Source: Gammaproteobacteria bacterium (lineage in GTDB: Bacteria > Pseudomonadota > Gammaproteobacteria > Steroidobacterales > GCA-2729495). From it: 32,363 nt of DNA. The translations under genes and the position numbers were made by a program. The DNA lies in the NCBI GenBank assembly GCA_004357495.1, contig SMWD01000003.1, positions 1 to 32,363 on the forward strand. The letters are read 5' to 3'. The notes under the pieces are model-generated. The model had not been told where the DNA came from, made no database searches, and saw nothing but the letters and a program-made list of their open reading frames with translations. Position 1 is the stretch's first letter, and the number at the start of each line of letters is the position of its first letter. Shown one piece after another: positions 8,109-17,728 of the stretch.

Positions 8109-9743
8109 TCAGATCGTGCCGCTGACGATCGGGTTGAACGCGGTCAGGCTTTGGCGCAGCGCTGCGTTGCCGAGTCCGTGATTCGGGAACAGGCCCGGGA
8201 AGCCGGAATCTTCGCCATGCAGGGCCATGTAATTCAGGATCAGTGTCTCGACGAGCAGGTTGACATTATTCGCGGCCGGGGTCGCGCCGGTGTCCACCGA
8301 ACCGTCTGTCCGGAAGTGGCCGATCTGCTGATGTCGCGCCTGCTCCTCGGGGGTCCCACCGATTAATTGCGCCCGCCCGCCCGGGTTGTACACCAGGAAG
8401 AACGAAGACGCGGTCGAGCTGTTATCGCTCGTCCACTCACCCTTGCCGCGGCCGTCTGCCGAATTGTCGATGACGCCGTTGCTCGACAGCGAACCGTCGC
8501 TGAAGACGTACATCATCAGCGGTACACCGTTGCCGTTGTTTGCACGTGCCGCGTACTCGAGACATGCACCCATACAGCGTCCGGCGCGAAAGTCTTTGAC
8601 CTCGCCCTCGGCACGGCGGCCACCGTGATAGTCATAGCCGCCCATCGTCACGCAGCCGGCGCCGGCGAAGCCGTTCATGACGAGTTTCATGACGGCGGCG
8701 GTCTTGCGGAACTCATTGTCGCCCTGAAACTCCACGTCAGTGAATATCCCCGCTGCACCGACGATATCCGGGTCGAGTTCGGGGTTCAGTGTCGACGGAT
8801 CGCCGAAGCGGTCGGCGATATCGGCGGATTTGACGTAGCCGCAGCGCACGAGTTGCTTGACCACCTCGTCGCGGGTCACCAACGGGTTATCCGGATCCGG
8901 GAACACCAGGCCGGTGCTGACCTGGTCCATCTTCATATCGCTGATCCGGTAGATCGCTTCCATGACGGCGACGGCATCGTCCTGACCGAGCAGTCCGACC
9001 AGTTGTCCCGTGTCGACCAGGCCGGTGACATCGCTCGGGCGGTCAACCTTGGTTGGCCGGTTCGCCGGGTCGATCATCATCGCCGGGGCCATCGAGTTAC
9101 CGCCCGATTCGGAGTTGCGCGAGCCGATCAGCGTCAGCAAGGACCCGTCCGCGCCCGCCCGATTGATTCCATACAGCGGGTTGTGCGGATTGTTGCCGGT
9201 GTCATTGTCAGAGCGGGCCGGGATGACCGCGCCGTTGACGCTGGCCGCCGTGCCCGGAGACATGCTGCCCATCATGCCACGCAGGAACGCGCTGTCGCGA
9301 TGGAATGCCAGGCCGAGCGTTTGGTCGATAAAGTCCAGGTTCGTATTCGGGTCGATGCTCTGCGGCGTCATGTCGCCGGGCAGACCGAGCTTGCTGTAGC
9401 CTTGCGTACTGAGCGGGTCGAGCTGGCCGCCCTGAGCACCGACCAGTACGTTCGAGCCGGACATGTTCGCGCCGCCCGCTAAATCGAAACACATGAATGG
9501 AATCTTGCCCGCGCCGAGCACGTTGATGCCGCACGGCGTGCGCAGCAGGTCCAGGTCGGATGACAATGCCGCGTAGGCGGCACGCGGATCCGCAAACAGG
9601 CTCATGACGCCCCCGCCGAGCACGCTCGCCGCGCCGGTCATGAAACCCTGGCCGATAAAATCGCGACGCGTGACCGGGCGCGGGTGGTTCGGGTGGCGTT
9701 GCGGTGCGAAATAGTGACGCGTGTGACGTCGTCTGCGTGGCAT
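8109..9743 (-). CDS. DUF1501-like Tat-exported protein
   Basis: Twin-arginine motif (VTRRDFIGQGFMTGAASVLGGGVMSLF), then FDLAGGANMSGSNVLVG... and ...TDVEFQGDNEFRKTAAVMKLVMNGFAGAGCVTMGGYDYHG, as in DUF1501-type proteins. Confidence 0.7.
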   Translation of the reverse strand: MPRRRRHTRHYFAPQRHPNHPRPVTRRDFIGQGFMTGAASVLGGGVMSLFADPRAAYAALSSDLDLLRTPCGINVLGAGKIPFMCFDLAGGANMSGSNVLVGAQGGQLDPLSTQGYSKLGLPGDMTPQSIDPNTNLDFIDQTLGLAFHRDSAFLRGMMGSMSPGTAASVNGAVIPARSDNDTGNNPHNPLYGINRAGADGSLLTLIGSRNSESGGNSMAPAMMIDPANRPTKVDRPSDVTGLVDTGQLVGLLGQDDAVAVMEAIYRISDMKMDQVSTGLVFPDPDNPLVTRDEVVKQLVRCGYVKSADIADRFGDPSTLNPELDPDIVGAAGIFTDVEFQGDNEFRKTAAVMKLVMNGFAGAGCVTMGGYDYHGGRRAEGEVKDFRAGRCMGACLEYAARANNGNGVPLMMYVFSDGSLSSNGVIDNSADGRGKGEWTSDNSSTASSFFLVYNPGGRAQLIGGTPEEQARHQQIGHFRTDGSVDTGATPAANNVNLLVETLILNYMALHGEDSGFPGLFPNHGLGNAALRQSLTAFNPIVSGTI

Positions 9744-9760
9744 CGTTGCGACCTCGATGG

Positions 9761-12268
9761 CTATTGCACGGTCGTCACGGCGCTGCCAAGTACGGCGGCG
9801 CAGACGGCCTTGGTGATGTTCCGGGTGCGCACGCTATCGCTGTTGTCACTGGCGATCAGTCGATCGATCAGGTTCAGGTGCGGGGTCGTGATGTACCCAA
9901 GCTCGTTACGTACGTCGGCGAAGGTCGGCTGCGAGCCGAGCCCGATGTTCATCGCATTATCGATCAGCGGCATCAGCATCAGGTCACGAGCCGCGAACGC
10001 GACGCTCGGCTGCGCGCCGAAATCGAAGCCGGGGAAATAGGCCGTACGCTTGCCTGCATCCTCGACCAGTACGTTGCAGTATTCGATCGCAAGCTGCGCG
10101 ATGCCGATCTCGTGTGCAGCCGAGAATGCGCCGATGTCCTCGATCGTCGGCAGCTGGGTCTTGACCAGGGTAAAGGTGCCGGACACTGCCGCATCGGTTT
10201 TCGAAATGCCGGTGATCACCGAGAATGACGCGTTGATCTCGTCGAAGGTCTTGATACCAATATCGGATGCGGGCGCACCGTCGATCGGGGTCGGCGCCAG
10301 CGGCGCGGGCTCGGTGACGAAATTCGTTGCGTTGCCGAGCACCTCGAAGGTCAGGAAGAACAGGTCAGAGTCGGTGCCGCGTTCCAGAGCGATGACCGTG
10401 CCGAGACCGGACAGCGGCTGGCCCTGGGGCGTATACGAAGCATCGGTGATTTGTGTGTTCAGATTCTGGTAGGCCTGGCCGACCGGTGATTCCGCGCCAT
10501 TGATACCCAGCCGCATGCCGGCGATCGGTATGTTTCCCGGGGTTGCGGCCGCGTCGAGACTGATGAATATCGGGGCGTCGAACAGGTAGCTGTAGCTGTC
10601 GAACTGGCTGACCTCGAACAGGATATACGCCTGCGGCATGCCGACGATGCTCTCCGGAAGATTGAACAGCAGGAAGAACTTCTCGCCGACGCCGACGGCG
10701 AAGTTTTGCAGAATCTGTTCCGGTGTCAGTACCCGGTTATGGATGGCAACCAGCCGGATCACGCCCATCCACTGGCGATCGCCGGAGACCTCGTTGCCGA
10801 GTACGAACGCAAATGTGTCGTCCCAGTCGGCGAGGGTGCCGCCGGGCACCGGGTCGAGATCATCGGTGAATACGCCGTTGACATACAGGCGCCGGCCGTT
10901 GACCGGGTCGTAGGTCGCAACGACATGCTGTAGCGTGGCCTGCAGGTCTTCGTCCGTGTCGGATGTCTGCATGAACGGCTCGCCGTTGCCGTCGGTCGTA
11001 CTGCTGCGATTATAGAAATCGTAGGCGTAAAGCGTCTGGCCGAGGTGGAAGTTTCGCGCCATCGTGCCTGCCGAGTAGCTGATGATTCGGGCTTCCTCCT
11101 GCGCGACATTACCGGGCACGACCCACGCTTCGATGGAATACTCTCCGGACGACTTGATCATGTCGTGCAGTTTCTTGCTGTTCGTAGTCGAACCCTGCAG
11201 CTTGCCGCTCAGTATTTCGACGCCCCAGCCGCCGACCCATCTGACGGTGTCGGGATCGGACAGGGTCAGGTTGATTGCCGGGTCGACGCCGCTGGTATCG
11301 AACGCGGTCAAACCGATGCCGGTCTTGAACTCCCACAAGGCAATCTGGTTCGCTTCGTAACGATTGCCGCCGCTGGCAATCGTGCCGTCAAACAGGTTCA
11401 GCGCTGCACTCAGGATCAGGTTTGGGTCGATCGGATCCGTCGTGGAGCCGGCCGCCAGTTGCTCGATCGTCGCCTGCATGGTGTCGGCATTCGCCGCACA
11501 GTCGCCCCAGCAGTTATGGAACTCGAAGCGCAGGCGCACGACGAGACGTGAACTTGCCGGATCGTCGAGATCGATCTTCGGCTTGATCGCAGCGTAGGCA
11601 ATGCCTGGATCCGCATCGGCGAAGTAGGGGTTCTGCTGCACTGCCGGATCCGCGCTGGAACTGTGGCAGGCCAGACAGTTACCCGTCGCAACGTCGGTGA
11701 CCAGGGCATGTACGGTCGCCTCGAACAGGCTGGTGTCCGCGGGAAAGGTTTTGCTCGCGCCGACCTGTCGCAGTACCGGTGCCTGCAGTTCGATCTGGCG
11801 GGCCGCTTCGCCCGTCGTGTTGCCGCCCCAGTTTTCGATCCAGCCGGTCATGATGTCGCCGCAAACGGCCGCTACGGCTTCCCAGCAGTGGTGGCCTCCG
11901 GCAACCTTGATAACCAGCCGGGAGTCGCTCGGCGAGCCGAGATCGACCAGGGACAGCGCCGCGTCATAGGCGAGGTTCACGTCATCAGTGCGTGCGAACA
12001 TCGGTGCCTGGCCACCGGTGTCGCTGTGGCAACCGCCGCAGCGATCCGGCCGCGCGATGTTATCCCACAGGTTAATCATGAAGGACTGGACATCGGCTGT
12101 GGCCGGTGGCGGCCCCGTGTAGTTCGTCGTCGTCGGCAGGTTCAGTTGCGGCAAGGATTCCGTGTCGGCGCCACCGCCGCAACCGGCGAGAAGCAGTGTG
12201 ATCAGCAGTGCGACGAGTCGGGCTGCTGCCATGGTTTTCGCCTGAGTGATCCTGATCATGGTCTGCAC
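9761..12268 (-). CDS. Di-heme c-type cytochrome / LamG (concanavalin-like) domain lipoprotein
   Basis: Lipobox-like LLLAGCGGG; CGGCH at 12026-12040 and CLACH at 11663-11677; LamG-like YSIEAWVVPGN...QHVVATYDPVNGRRLYVNGVFTDDLD...FVLGNEVSGDRQWMGVIRLVAIHNRVLTPEQI. Confidence 0.85.
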   Translation of the reverse strand: MQTMIRITQAKTMAAARLVALLITLLLAGCGGGADTESLPQLNLPTTTNYTGPPPATADVQSFMINLWDNIARPDRCGGCHSDTGGQAPMFARTDDVNLAYDAALSLVDLGSPSDSRLVIKVAGGHHCWEAVAAVCGDIMTGWIENWGGNTTGEAARQIELQAPVLRQVGASKTFPADTSLFEATVHALVTDVATGNCLACHSSSADPAVQQNPYFADADPGIAYAAIKPKIDLDDPASSRLVVRLRFEFHNCWGDCAANADTMQATIEQLAAGSTTDPIDPNLILSAALNLFDGTIASGGNRYEANQIALWEFKTGIGLTAFDTSGVDPAINLTLSDPDTVRWVGGWGVEILSGKLQGSTTNSKKLHDMIKSSGEYSIEAWVVPGNVAQEEARIISYSAGTMARNFHLGQTLYAYDFYNRSSTTDGNGEPFMQTSDTDEDLQATLQHVVATYDPVNGRRLYVNGVFTDDLDPVPGGTLADWDDTFAFVLGNEVSGDRQWMGVIRLVAIHNRVLTPEQILQNFAVGVGEKFFLLFNLPESIVGMPQAYILFEVSQFDSYSYLFDAPIFISLDAAATPGNIPIAGMRLGINGAESPVGQAYQNLNTQITDASYTPQGQPLSGLGTVIALERGTDSDLFFLTFEVLGNATNFVTEPAPLAPTPIDGAPASDIGIKTFDEINASFSVITGISKTDAAVSGTFTLVKTQLPTIEDIGAFSAAHEIGIAQLAIEYCNVLVEDAGKRTAYFPGFDFGAQPSVAFAARDLMLMPLIDNAMNIGLGSQPTFADVRNELGYITTPHLNLIDRLIASDNSDSVRTRNITKAVCAAVLGSAVTTVQ

Positions 12269-12269
12269 T

Positions 12270-13514
12270 TCAGGGACCCTTGCAGTAAACTGCTGCTTGG
12301 GCGAAGGCCAGCTTCATGTTGGCGCCGCCGCTCCTGAAAGCAGAGGTCATCGTGGCAACCTGGTCACGATCGGCCTGGTCGACTGGGTCGCGAAAACAGA
12401 TCGTCTTGAAAACTTTCCTGACCTGGCATTGTGCGAATGCATCACTGTTGGCAAGTTCGGCGCCCATCGAGGCCGCGCCGGCGCCACTGCCCGGCAGCGA
12501 TGAATCCCAACCGAGCAACTGGTTCTGCCCGGCACGCCAATAGTTGGTCCAGCTGTCGTCCGGCGTCTCGAAGCCCGGCCGGAAGTTGTCGGCATTGTTG
12601 AAGTACTTCGGCTGTACCTGGTCTGGTGTGTATACGATGCGCTGTTGCACTTCGTCATAGTCGTAATACGCGAACGCCTGGGTCATCGGGTCCATGCCGG
12701 TGTGGCAGCCGATGCAGTTATTCAGGAAGATGCGGCTGTCGCCGCCCGGGCTGCGCGACACATCCTGTCGAATCCGGTCCGGTGAGCGCGTGATGTCCTT
12801 GACCTGTTCCATGTCGTTACACAGGTGATTGAGCATCGTGAAACGAAACATCGCACGGTTGGTGCCGGCGATGAAGAATGCTTCGGCCGCTGCGCGGGTG
12901 GTAAAAATTCCGGCCACTGCCGCCTGGGGCAGATCGGTCACCTGCGTCTGCGGTACGCCGACCAGTGCCGTCATCAGGTTCGTGTCATTTGCTTCCAGCT
13001 GTGCGTAGTGATTGTTGTTCGTCATCGAGTACGGCGTGGCGCCATTCGGGTCGATGTACACGAGGTTCGCGGACAGCAAGGTATTGAAGGGCACATCGTC
13101 CCGGATCATGCCGATGACAGTTGCCGTGTAGTCATTCAGGGGTACGAATACGCTTTGGCTCTCATTCGTCCACGGCGCCGCGAAATTCTTGAGGGTGACG
13201 TTGTAGAAGCCCTTGTCATCCATCGCCAGATACGCGGCGTCGATCCCGGTTCTGCCGCCGACCCCATTGAGGTCGTTGGTCATGTCCAGCAGCATCTGGT
13301 CGCTCGGCGGCACGCCGGCCAGCCGATCGTGCATTCGTCTGGCCTGCTCCAGTGCGCCCGCCTGGGCAGGCGAGGACATGCTGCCTGACAGCAGAAAAGC
13401 GATCGACACCGAAGCGATCCATCCGGTTCGCGTGCGTACCCCGGCAGCCGTACGCCGCATGCGCATACCAGCACTCATCCCAATTATCGCCCCACAACCC
13501 AGACACAAGCGCAT
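12270..13514 (-). CDS. Secreted c-type heme protein (DUF1588-like CxxCH region)
   Basis: CIGCHTGMDPMTQAFAYYDYDE at 12712-12726 region; signal-peptide-like WIASVSIAFLLSGSMSSPAQA suggests an internal start near 13460-13478. Confidence 0.72.
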   Translation of the reverse strand: MRLCLGCGAIIGMSAGMRMRRTAAGVRTRTGWIASVSIAFLLSGSMSSPAQAGALEQARRMHDRLAGVPPSDQMLLDMTNDLNGVGGRTGIDAAYLAMDDKGFYNVTLKNFAAPWTNESQSVFVPLNDYTATVIGMIRDDVPFNTLLSANLVYIDPNGATPYSMTNNNHYAQLEANDTNLMTALVGVPQTQVTDLPQAAVAGIFTTRAAAEAFFIAGTNRAMFRFTMLNHLCNDMEQVKDITRSPDRIRQDVSRSPGGDSRIFLNNCIGCHTGMDPMTQAFAYYDYDEVQQRIVYTPDQVQPKYFNNADNFRPGFETPDDSWTNYWRAGQNQLLGWDSSLPGSGAGAASMGAELANSDAFAQCQVRKVFKTICFRDPVDQADRDQVATMTSAFRSGGANMKLAFAQAAVYCKGP

Positions 13515-13677
13515 TGCACGCCAGCAGACGCATCTTTTCGCTTCGCGTCTGTGGATTCTGTGATCGCGTTAACGGATTAGTGAATTTCTGTTGTATTAGG
13601 TTATGTGGTGGGTATGCCCGGATCGTTCTTCCGGTTACAAAGACCTCGGGCTGTTGTGACTTGTGGTTGGGAATTAG

Positions 13678-16347
13678 ATGATAAACGGGTTGTTGGAAAG
13701 CCGTTCGAGCGCGTGGCGTTCGTCTGCACTGCTGATAATTATCGTGTGTGGCATCACTGCCTGCGGTAGCGGCGGTGGTGTGGATCTGGCCGGGGGCCAG
13801 GCGGCCGATCCGGTCGTGCTCGATGTCCCGATCGCCTATGTCAAGCGGCCGTTGCCCCTGGATGACCAGGGGAATGTCGAGCCGACCGATGCGCGCGAGC
13901 TGATCACGTTCGAGATCGGCGCTGATCTTTATGTTCGCGAGCGCGCGTCGCCGAGTGCCGCGGAGCGGAACATCACCGAGGGCATTACCGCCGGCCTGGG
14001 TGACGTGCGCGACCTCGAGGTCTCATACGACGGGTCCCGCGTGATCTTCGCGATGCGGGCGCAGTTCATCGAAAACGCCGATGAGGAAGATCAGCCGAAG
14101 TGGAACATCTGGGAGTATGACCTGGAGTTCGATGTGCTGACCCGGATCATGACGTCGGATATCACGGCCGAGGCCGGCCACGACGTGGCACCGTACTACC
14201 TGCCGGACGGGCGCATTGTTTTTTCTTCGACACGCCAGCGTCAGTCGAATGCAATCCTGCTGGACGAGGGCAAACCCCAGTTTTCCGCGCTTGACGAGAA
14301 TCGCGGCGAGTTCGCCTTCGTGCTGCACGTCATGAATGCCGATGGCAGCGATATCCACCAGGTGTCCTACAACCAGAGTCATGATCTGGACCCTGCCGTG
14401 CTCAGCGACGGGCGCATCGTGTTCACGCGCTGGGACAACATGGGCGGGCGCAACGCGATGCACCTATACACCATGAATCCGGACGGCACCGAACTGCAGT
14501 TGCTGTACGGTAAAAACAGCCACGCCACCGGCACGAACGGGGCGACAATTCAGTTTCTGCAGCCGCGCGAGATGAGCGACGGCCGCATGATGACGATTGT
14601 TCAACCGTTCCAGGTCGCCAGTCGCGGTGCCGATATCCGGATCATCGAGACGGCCGATTACCTCGAGAATGTCCAGGCCAACGCGGCCAACGCCGGCGTG
14701 CTGACCGGTCCGGCCCAGTCGTTCGCGACCATCAACGACGTGCGCACCGACGGCAGCGTGTCGCCGGGCGGCGTGTTCGGCTCGGCGTACCCGCTGTGGG
14801 ACGGCACCGAGCGGATGTTTGTCAGCTGGAGCCAGTGCCGGCTCGTCGACGCGGCAGAACTCGCCGCCGCGGTGCTGGATCCGGCACTGCTGCCGTTGCG
14901 TATTTTTCCGTGTACCGACGCGGACCTCGCCGACCCGGCCTTGGTCGAGGCAGACCCGCTGTTTGGCATCTGGATCTACGATCGGGCGAGCGATACCCAG
15001 TTGCCGGTCCTGCAGCCGGAAGAGGGCATTATTTATGCGGACGTGGTTGCCGCCCAGCAGCGTACCTTGCCGCCGGTGATTCACGATCAGGCAACCACCG
15101 GGGCGCTCGACCCGGCCCACGTCGATGCGGGTGTGGGCTTTATCAATATTCGCAGCATCTACGATCGCGATGGCGTGGATCAGGCGGCACCGGATATTCC
15201 GGCACTGGCCGATCCGGCGCAGACCACCGCGGACCAGCGCCCGGGGCGCTTCCTGCGGATCGTCAAAGCGGTGTCGATACCAGACGACGACGTGCGGGAT
15301 TTTGCCAATACGGCGTTCGGGCGCAGTGCCGGCCAAGGCATGCGCGAGATAATCGGTTACGTACCCGTCGAACCGGACGGATCGGTGTATGCCATGGTGC
15401 CCGCAAATATCCCGCTGGCCATCAGTGTGCTCAATGCGGCGGGCGAGCGCGTCACGCCGCGTCATCAGAGCTGGCTGCAGGTTCGCCCGGGCGAGACGCT
15501 CGAGTGTAACGGTTGTCATGAGAACAACACCGGGTTCTCGCACGGCCGGGCGGATGCGTTCGACAGCGCATACCCCGGCGCATTGGCCGACAGCCTGCCG
15601 TTTCCGAATACCGTATCGCTGTATTTCGCGGACTTCGGCGAGACGATGGCCGAGGCTCGCGCGCGTCTGAGCTGCGCGACGGACTGCGCCGAGATCATGC
15701 CGCGCGTCGATATCGTGTACGACGATGTCTGGACCGACGAGGTCGCGGCCGGTCGCGCCAGGGATGCGTCCGTTGCTTACCTGTACAACGATCTGACGAC
15801 GCCGGCGCCGGTGTCGGCGGCGTGTCAGGCCCAGTGGACACCGATCTGCAGAATCGTTATCCACTACGAGATGCATATTCACCCGCTGTGGGCCGAGCCG
15901 CGGCTCGCGCCGGACGGCATCACCGATGTGACCTGCACGGTGTGCCACAGCCCGGTCGATGCGATGGCCATGATCCGGGCGCCACTCGGGCAACTGGATC
16001 TGACGGATGGCCCGTCGGTCGAGGAGCCGGATCACCTGCGAGCCTATCGAGAGCTGCTGTTTCCGGACAACCAGCAATTTTTCGACCTCGCCACCGGCAC
16101 CCTGCAGGACGTCATGATCGAGATCGGCATCGATCCTGTGACCGGCGATCCGATTCTGCAGCCGGTCACCGTCGCCGCGTCGATGTCCGTCAACGGCGCG
16201 GTGTCGTCCGCGCCGTTCTTCAGTCGCTTCTCGGCAGGTGCATCGCATGCCGGCTATCTGAGCGGGGCCGAGCTGCGGCTGGTGGCCGAATGGCTCGATA
16301 TCGGTGGCCAGTACTTCAATAATCCGTTCGACGCGCCGATAAACTAG
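13678..16347 (+). CDS. HzsA-like protein: TolB/PD40-type beta-propeller plus two c-type heme sites, lipoprotein
   Basis: Lipobox-like GITACGSGG; propeller blades (LPDGRIVFSSTRQ, MNADGSDIHQVSYNQSHDLDPAVLSDGRIVFTRWDN, LYTMNPDGTELQLLYG); CNGCH (15505-15519) and CTVCH (15934-15948). Confidence 0.8.
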   Translation: MINGLLESRSSAWRSSALLIIIVCGITACGSGGGVDLAGGQAADPVVLDVPIAYVKRPLPLDDQGNVEPTDARELITFEIGADLYVRERASPSAAERNITEGITAGLGDVRDLEVSYDGSRVIFAMRAQFIENADEEDQPKWNIWEYDLEFDVLTRIMTSDITAEAGHDVAPYYLPDGRIVFSSTRQRQSNAILLDEGKPQFSALDENRGEFAFVLHVMNADGSDIHQVSYNQSHDLDPAVLSDGRIVFTRWDNMGGRNAMHLYTMNPDGTELQLLYGKNSHATGTNGATIQFLQPREMSDGRMMTIVQPFQVASRGADIRIIETADYLENVQANAANAGVLTGPAQSFATINDVRTDGSVSPGGVFGSAYPLWDGTERMFVSWSQCRLVDAAELAAAVLDPALLPLRIFPCTDADLADPALVEADPLFGIWIYDRASDTQLPVLQPEEGIIYADVVAAQQRTLPPVIHDQATTGALDPAHVDAGVGFINIRSIYDRDGVDQAAPDIPALADPAQTTADQRPGRFLRIVKAVSIPDDDVRDFANTAFGRSAGQGMREIIGYVPVEPDGSVYAMVPANIPLAISVLNAAGERVTPRHQSWLQVRPGETLECNGCHENNTGFSHGRADAFDSAYPGALADSLPFPNTVSLYFADFGETMAEARARLSCATDCAEIMPRVDIVYDDVWTDEVAAGRARDASVAYLYNDLTTPAPVSAACQAQWTPICRIVIHYEMHIHPLWAEPRLAPDGITDVTCTVCHSPVDAMAMIRAPLGQLDLTDGPSVEEPDHLRAYRELLFPDNQQFFDLATGTLQDVMIEIGIDPVTGDPILQPVTVAASMSVNGAVSSAPFFSRFSAGASHAGYLSGAELRLVAEWLDIGGQYFNNPFDAPIN

Positions 16348-16349
16348 CC

Positions 16350-17087
16350 ATGCAGTATCCCGCCGTCATCGTGCTTGCCTGTCTGTGCCTCGCCGCGCCG
16401 ACTTATGGCAAAGGTCGGCCATACGAGGTCGTGATCGCGGAACCCTATATCGAATTGCATACCGGCCCGGGCCGCGGTTACCCGATATTCAACCTCGCCG
16501 AGCGCGGCGAGAAGCTCGAGGTTCACACGCGCCGCACCGACTGGTTCAAGGTGCGTACCGAGCGGGGCATCGAGGGCTGGGTGTCGGCCGGGCAGCTGTC
16601 GCAGACCCTCGAGCCCGATGGCACGCCGACGGCGATTCGTGACCCGAGCCGCGAAGACTTCATCAAGCGTCGTCGCGAGGCAGGTTTCCAACTCGGCGAC
16701 CTGGACGGTGCCAATATTCTCACACTGTATGGCGCCTACTTGTTTACCGATAACCTGTCGCTCGAGATTTCCGCATCGGATATTACCGGCGATTTTTCGA
16801 GTGGCTGGATGCTCAGCGCCAGCCTGGTGCATCAGCCGTTCCCAGGCTGGTACGTGTCGCCGTTCTTTACGCTGGGTACCGGTGTGCTGCGCATCGAACC
16901 GAAGGCGACACTCGTACAGGCGGAGGATCGAACCGACCAGGAGGCGCATGTCGGCTTCGGGTTTCGCGCACATCTCGGTCGCCGGTTTCTGCTCCGGGCC
17001 GAATACAAGAGTTACGTCGTGTTTACGAAGAGAGACAGCAACGAGGAATTAGACGAATGGAAGGCGGGATTCGCATTTTTCTTTTAA
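16350..17087 (+). CDS. Bacterial SH3-domain protein fused to a C-terminal beta-barrel-like domain
   Basis: Signal peptide; SH3 motif YIELHTGPGRGYPIFNLAERGEKLEVHTRRTDWFKVRTERGIEGWV; alternating strands ending KAGFAFFF. Confidence 0.75.
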   Translation: MQYPAVIVLACLCLAAPTYGKGRPYEVVIAEPYIELHTGPGRGYPIFNLAERGEKLEVHTRRTDWFKVRTERGIEGWVSAGQLSQTLEPDGTPTAIRDPSREDFIKRRREAGFQLGDLDGANILTLYGAYLFTDNLSLEISASDITGDFSSGWMLSASLVHQPFPGWYVSPFFTLGTGVLRIEPKATLVQAEDRTDQEAHVGFGFRAHLGRRFLLRAEYKSYVVFTKRDSNEELDEWKAGFAFFF

Positions 17088-17728
17088 GGGTGACACTGGC
17101 CGCACTGGGTGTCATGTCCATTACCGGCTGCTTCGGCGGGCGCACGGTCATCGAGACTGCACCCGATGAGGGTGAGAGTGTCATTCAGCCGGAGGTTTCG
17201 CGCCGGGAAGCTGCGCCCGTGAAAATCGATGCCGACAATTTTGAGGTGGGCGCCTATTTCGGTCTGCTCAGCGTCGAGGACTTCGAGACGAATTCGACCT
17301 ACGGTGCGCGCCTGGCCTACCACATCAGCGAGGGCTTCTTCGTCGAGGGCACCTTCGGCCAAACCGATGTCGGCGAGACGAGTTTCGAGAAACTGAGCGG
17401 TGGCGCACCGCTTCTGACCGATGACCAGCGGACACTGACGTACTATGACTTGTCCATCGGCTACAACCTGTTGCCGGGCGAGGTATTTATCGGTCGCAAA
17501 CGAGCCTTTCCGAGTGCCTTGTACGTGGTGGTCGGCGCGGGCAACACCAATTTCGCCGATGATGATTTCTTCACGCTGGTGCTGGGCGCGGGCTATCGCA
17601 TGCTGCTGACCGACTGGCTGGCGCTGCGGGTTGACGTGCGTGACCGGTTGTTTGATTCGGACCTGCTCGGCGAGGACAAGACGACCCACAACTTCGAGTT
17701 CAATATTGGCCTGAGTGGTTTCTTCTGA
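17057..17728 (+). CDS. Outer membrane beta-barrel protein with lipobox-like signal
   Basis: VMSITGCFGG; YGARLAYHISEGFFVEGTFGQTDVG...YYDLSIGYNLLPGEVF...GAGYRMLLTDWLALRVDVRD...FNIGLSGFF (C-terminal Phe); overlaps preceding gene by 31 nt. Confidence 0.75.
   Translation: MEGGIRIFLLRVTLAALGVMSITGCFGGRTVIETAPDEGESVIQPEVSRREAAPVKIDADNFEVGAYFGLLSVEDFETNSTYGARLAYHISEGFFVEGTFGQTDVGETSFEKLSGGAPLLTDDQRTLTYYDLSIGYNLLPGEVFIGRKRAFPSALYVVVGAGNTNFADDDFFTLVLGAGYRMLLTDWLALRVDVRDRLFDSDLLGEDKTTHNFEFNIGLSGFF

Noticed and set aside
8367-9482. 371-aa plus-strand ORF opposite the DUF1501-like gene
   Set aside because: Arg/His/Val-rich shadow of a well-supported minus-strand CDS; 7153-7968(+), 1930-2862(-) and 3755-4606(-) rejected for the same reason.
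14464-16248. 594-aa minus-strand ORF antisense to the HzsA-like gene
   Set aside because: Arg/His-rich low-information translation typical of a shadow ORF in GC-rich DNA; the plus-strand frame has clear domains and heme motifs.
13678-16347. Calling this a hydrazine synthase / anammox locus
   Set aside because: No HzsB/HzsC-like genes in the window and the recalled alpha-I Tyr ligand position is Thr; only architectural similarity is supported.
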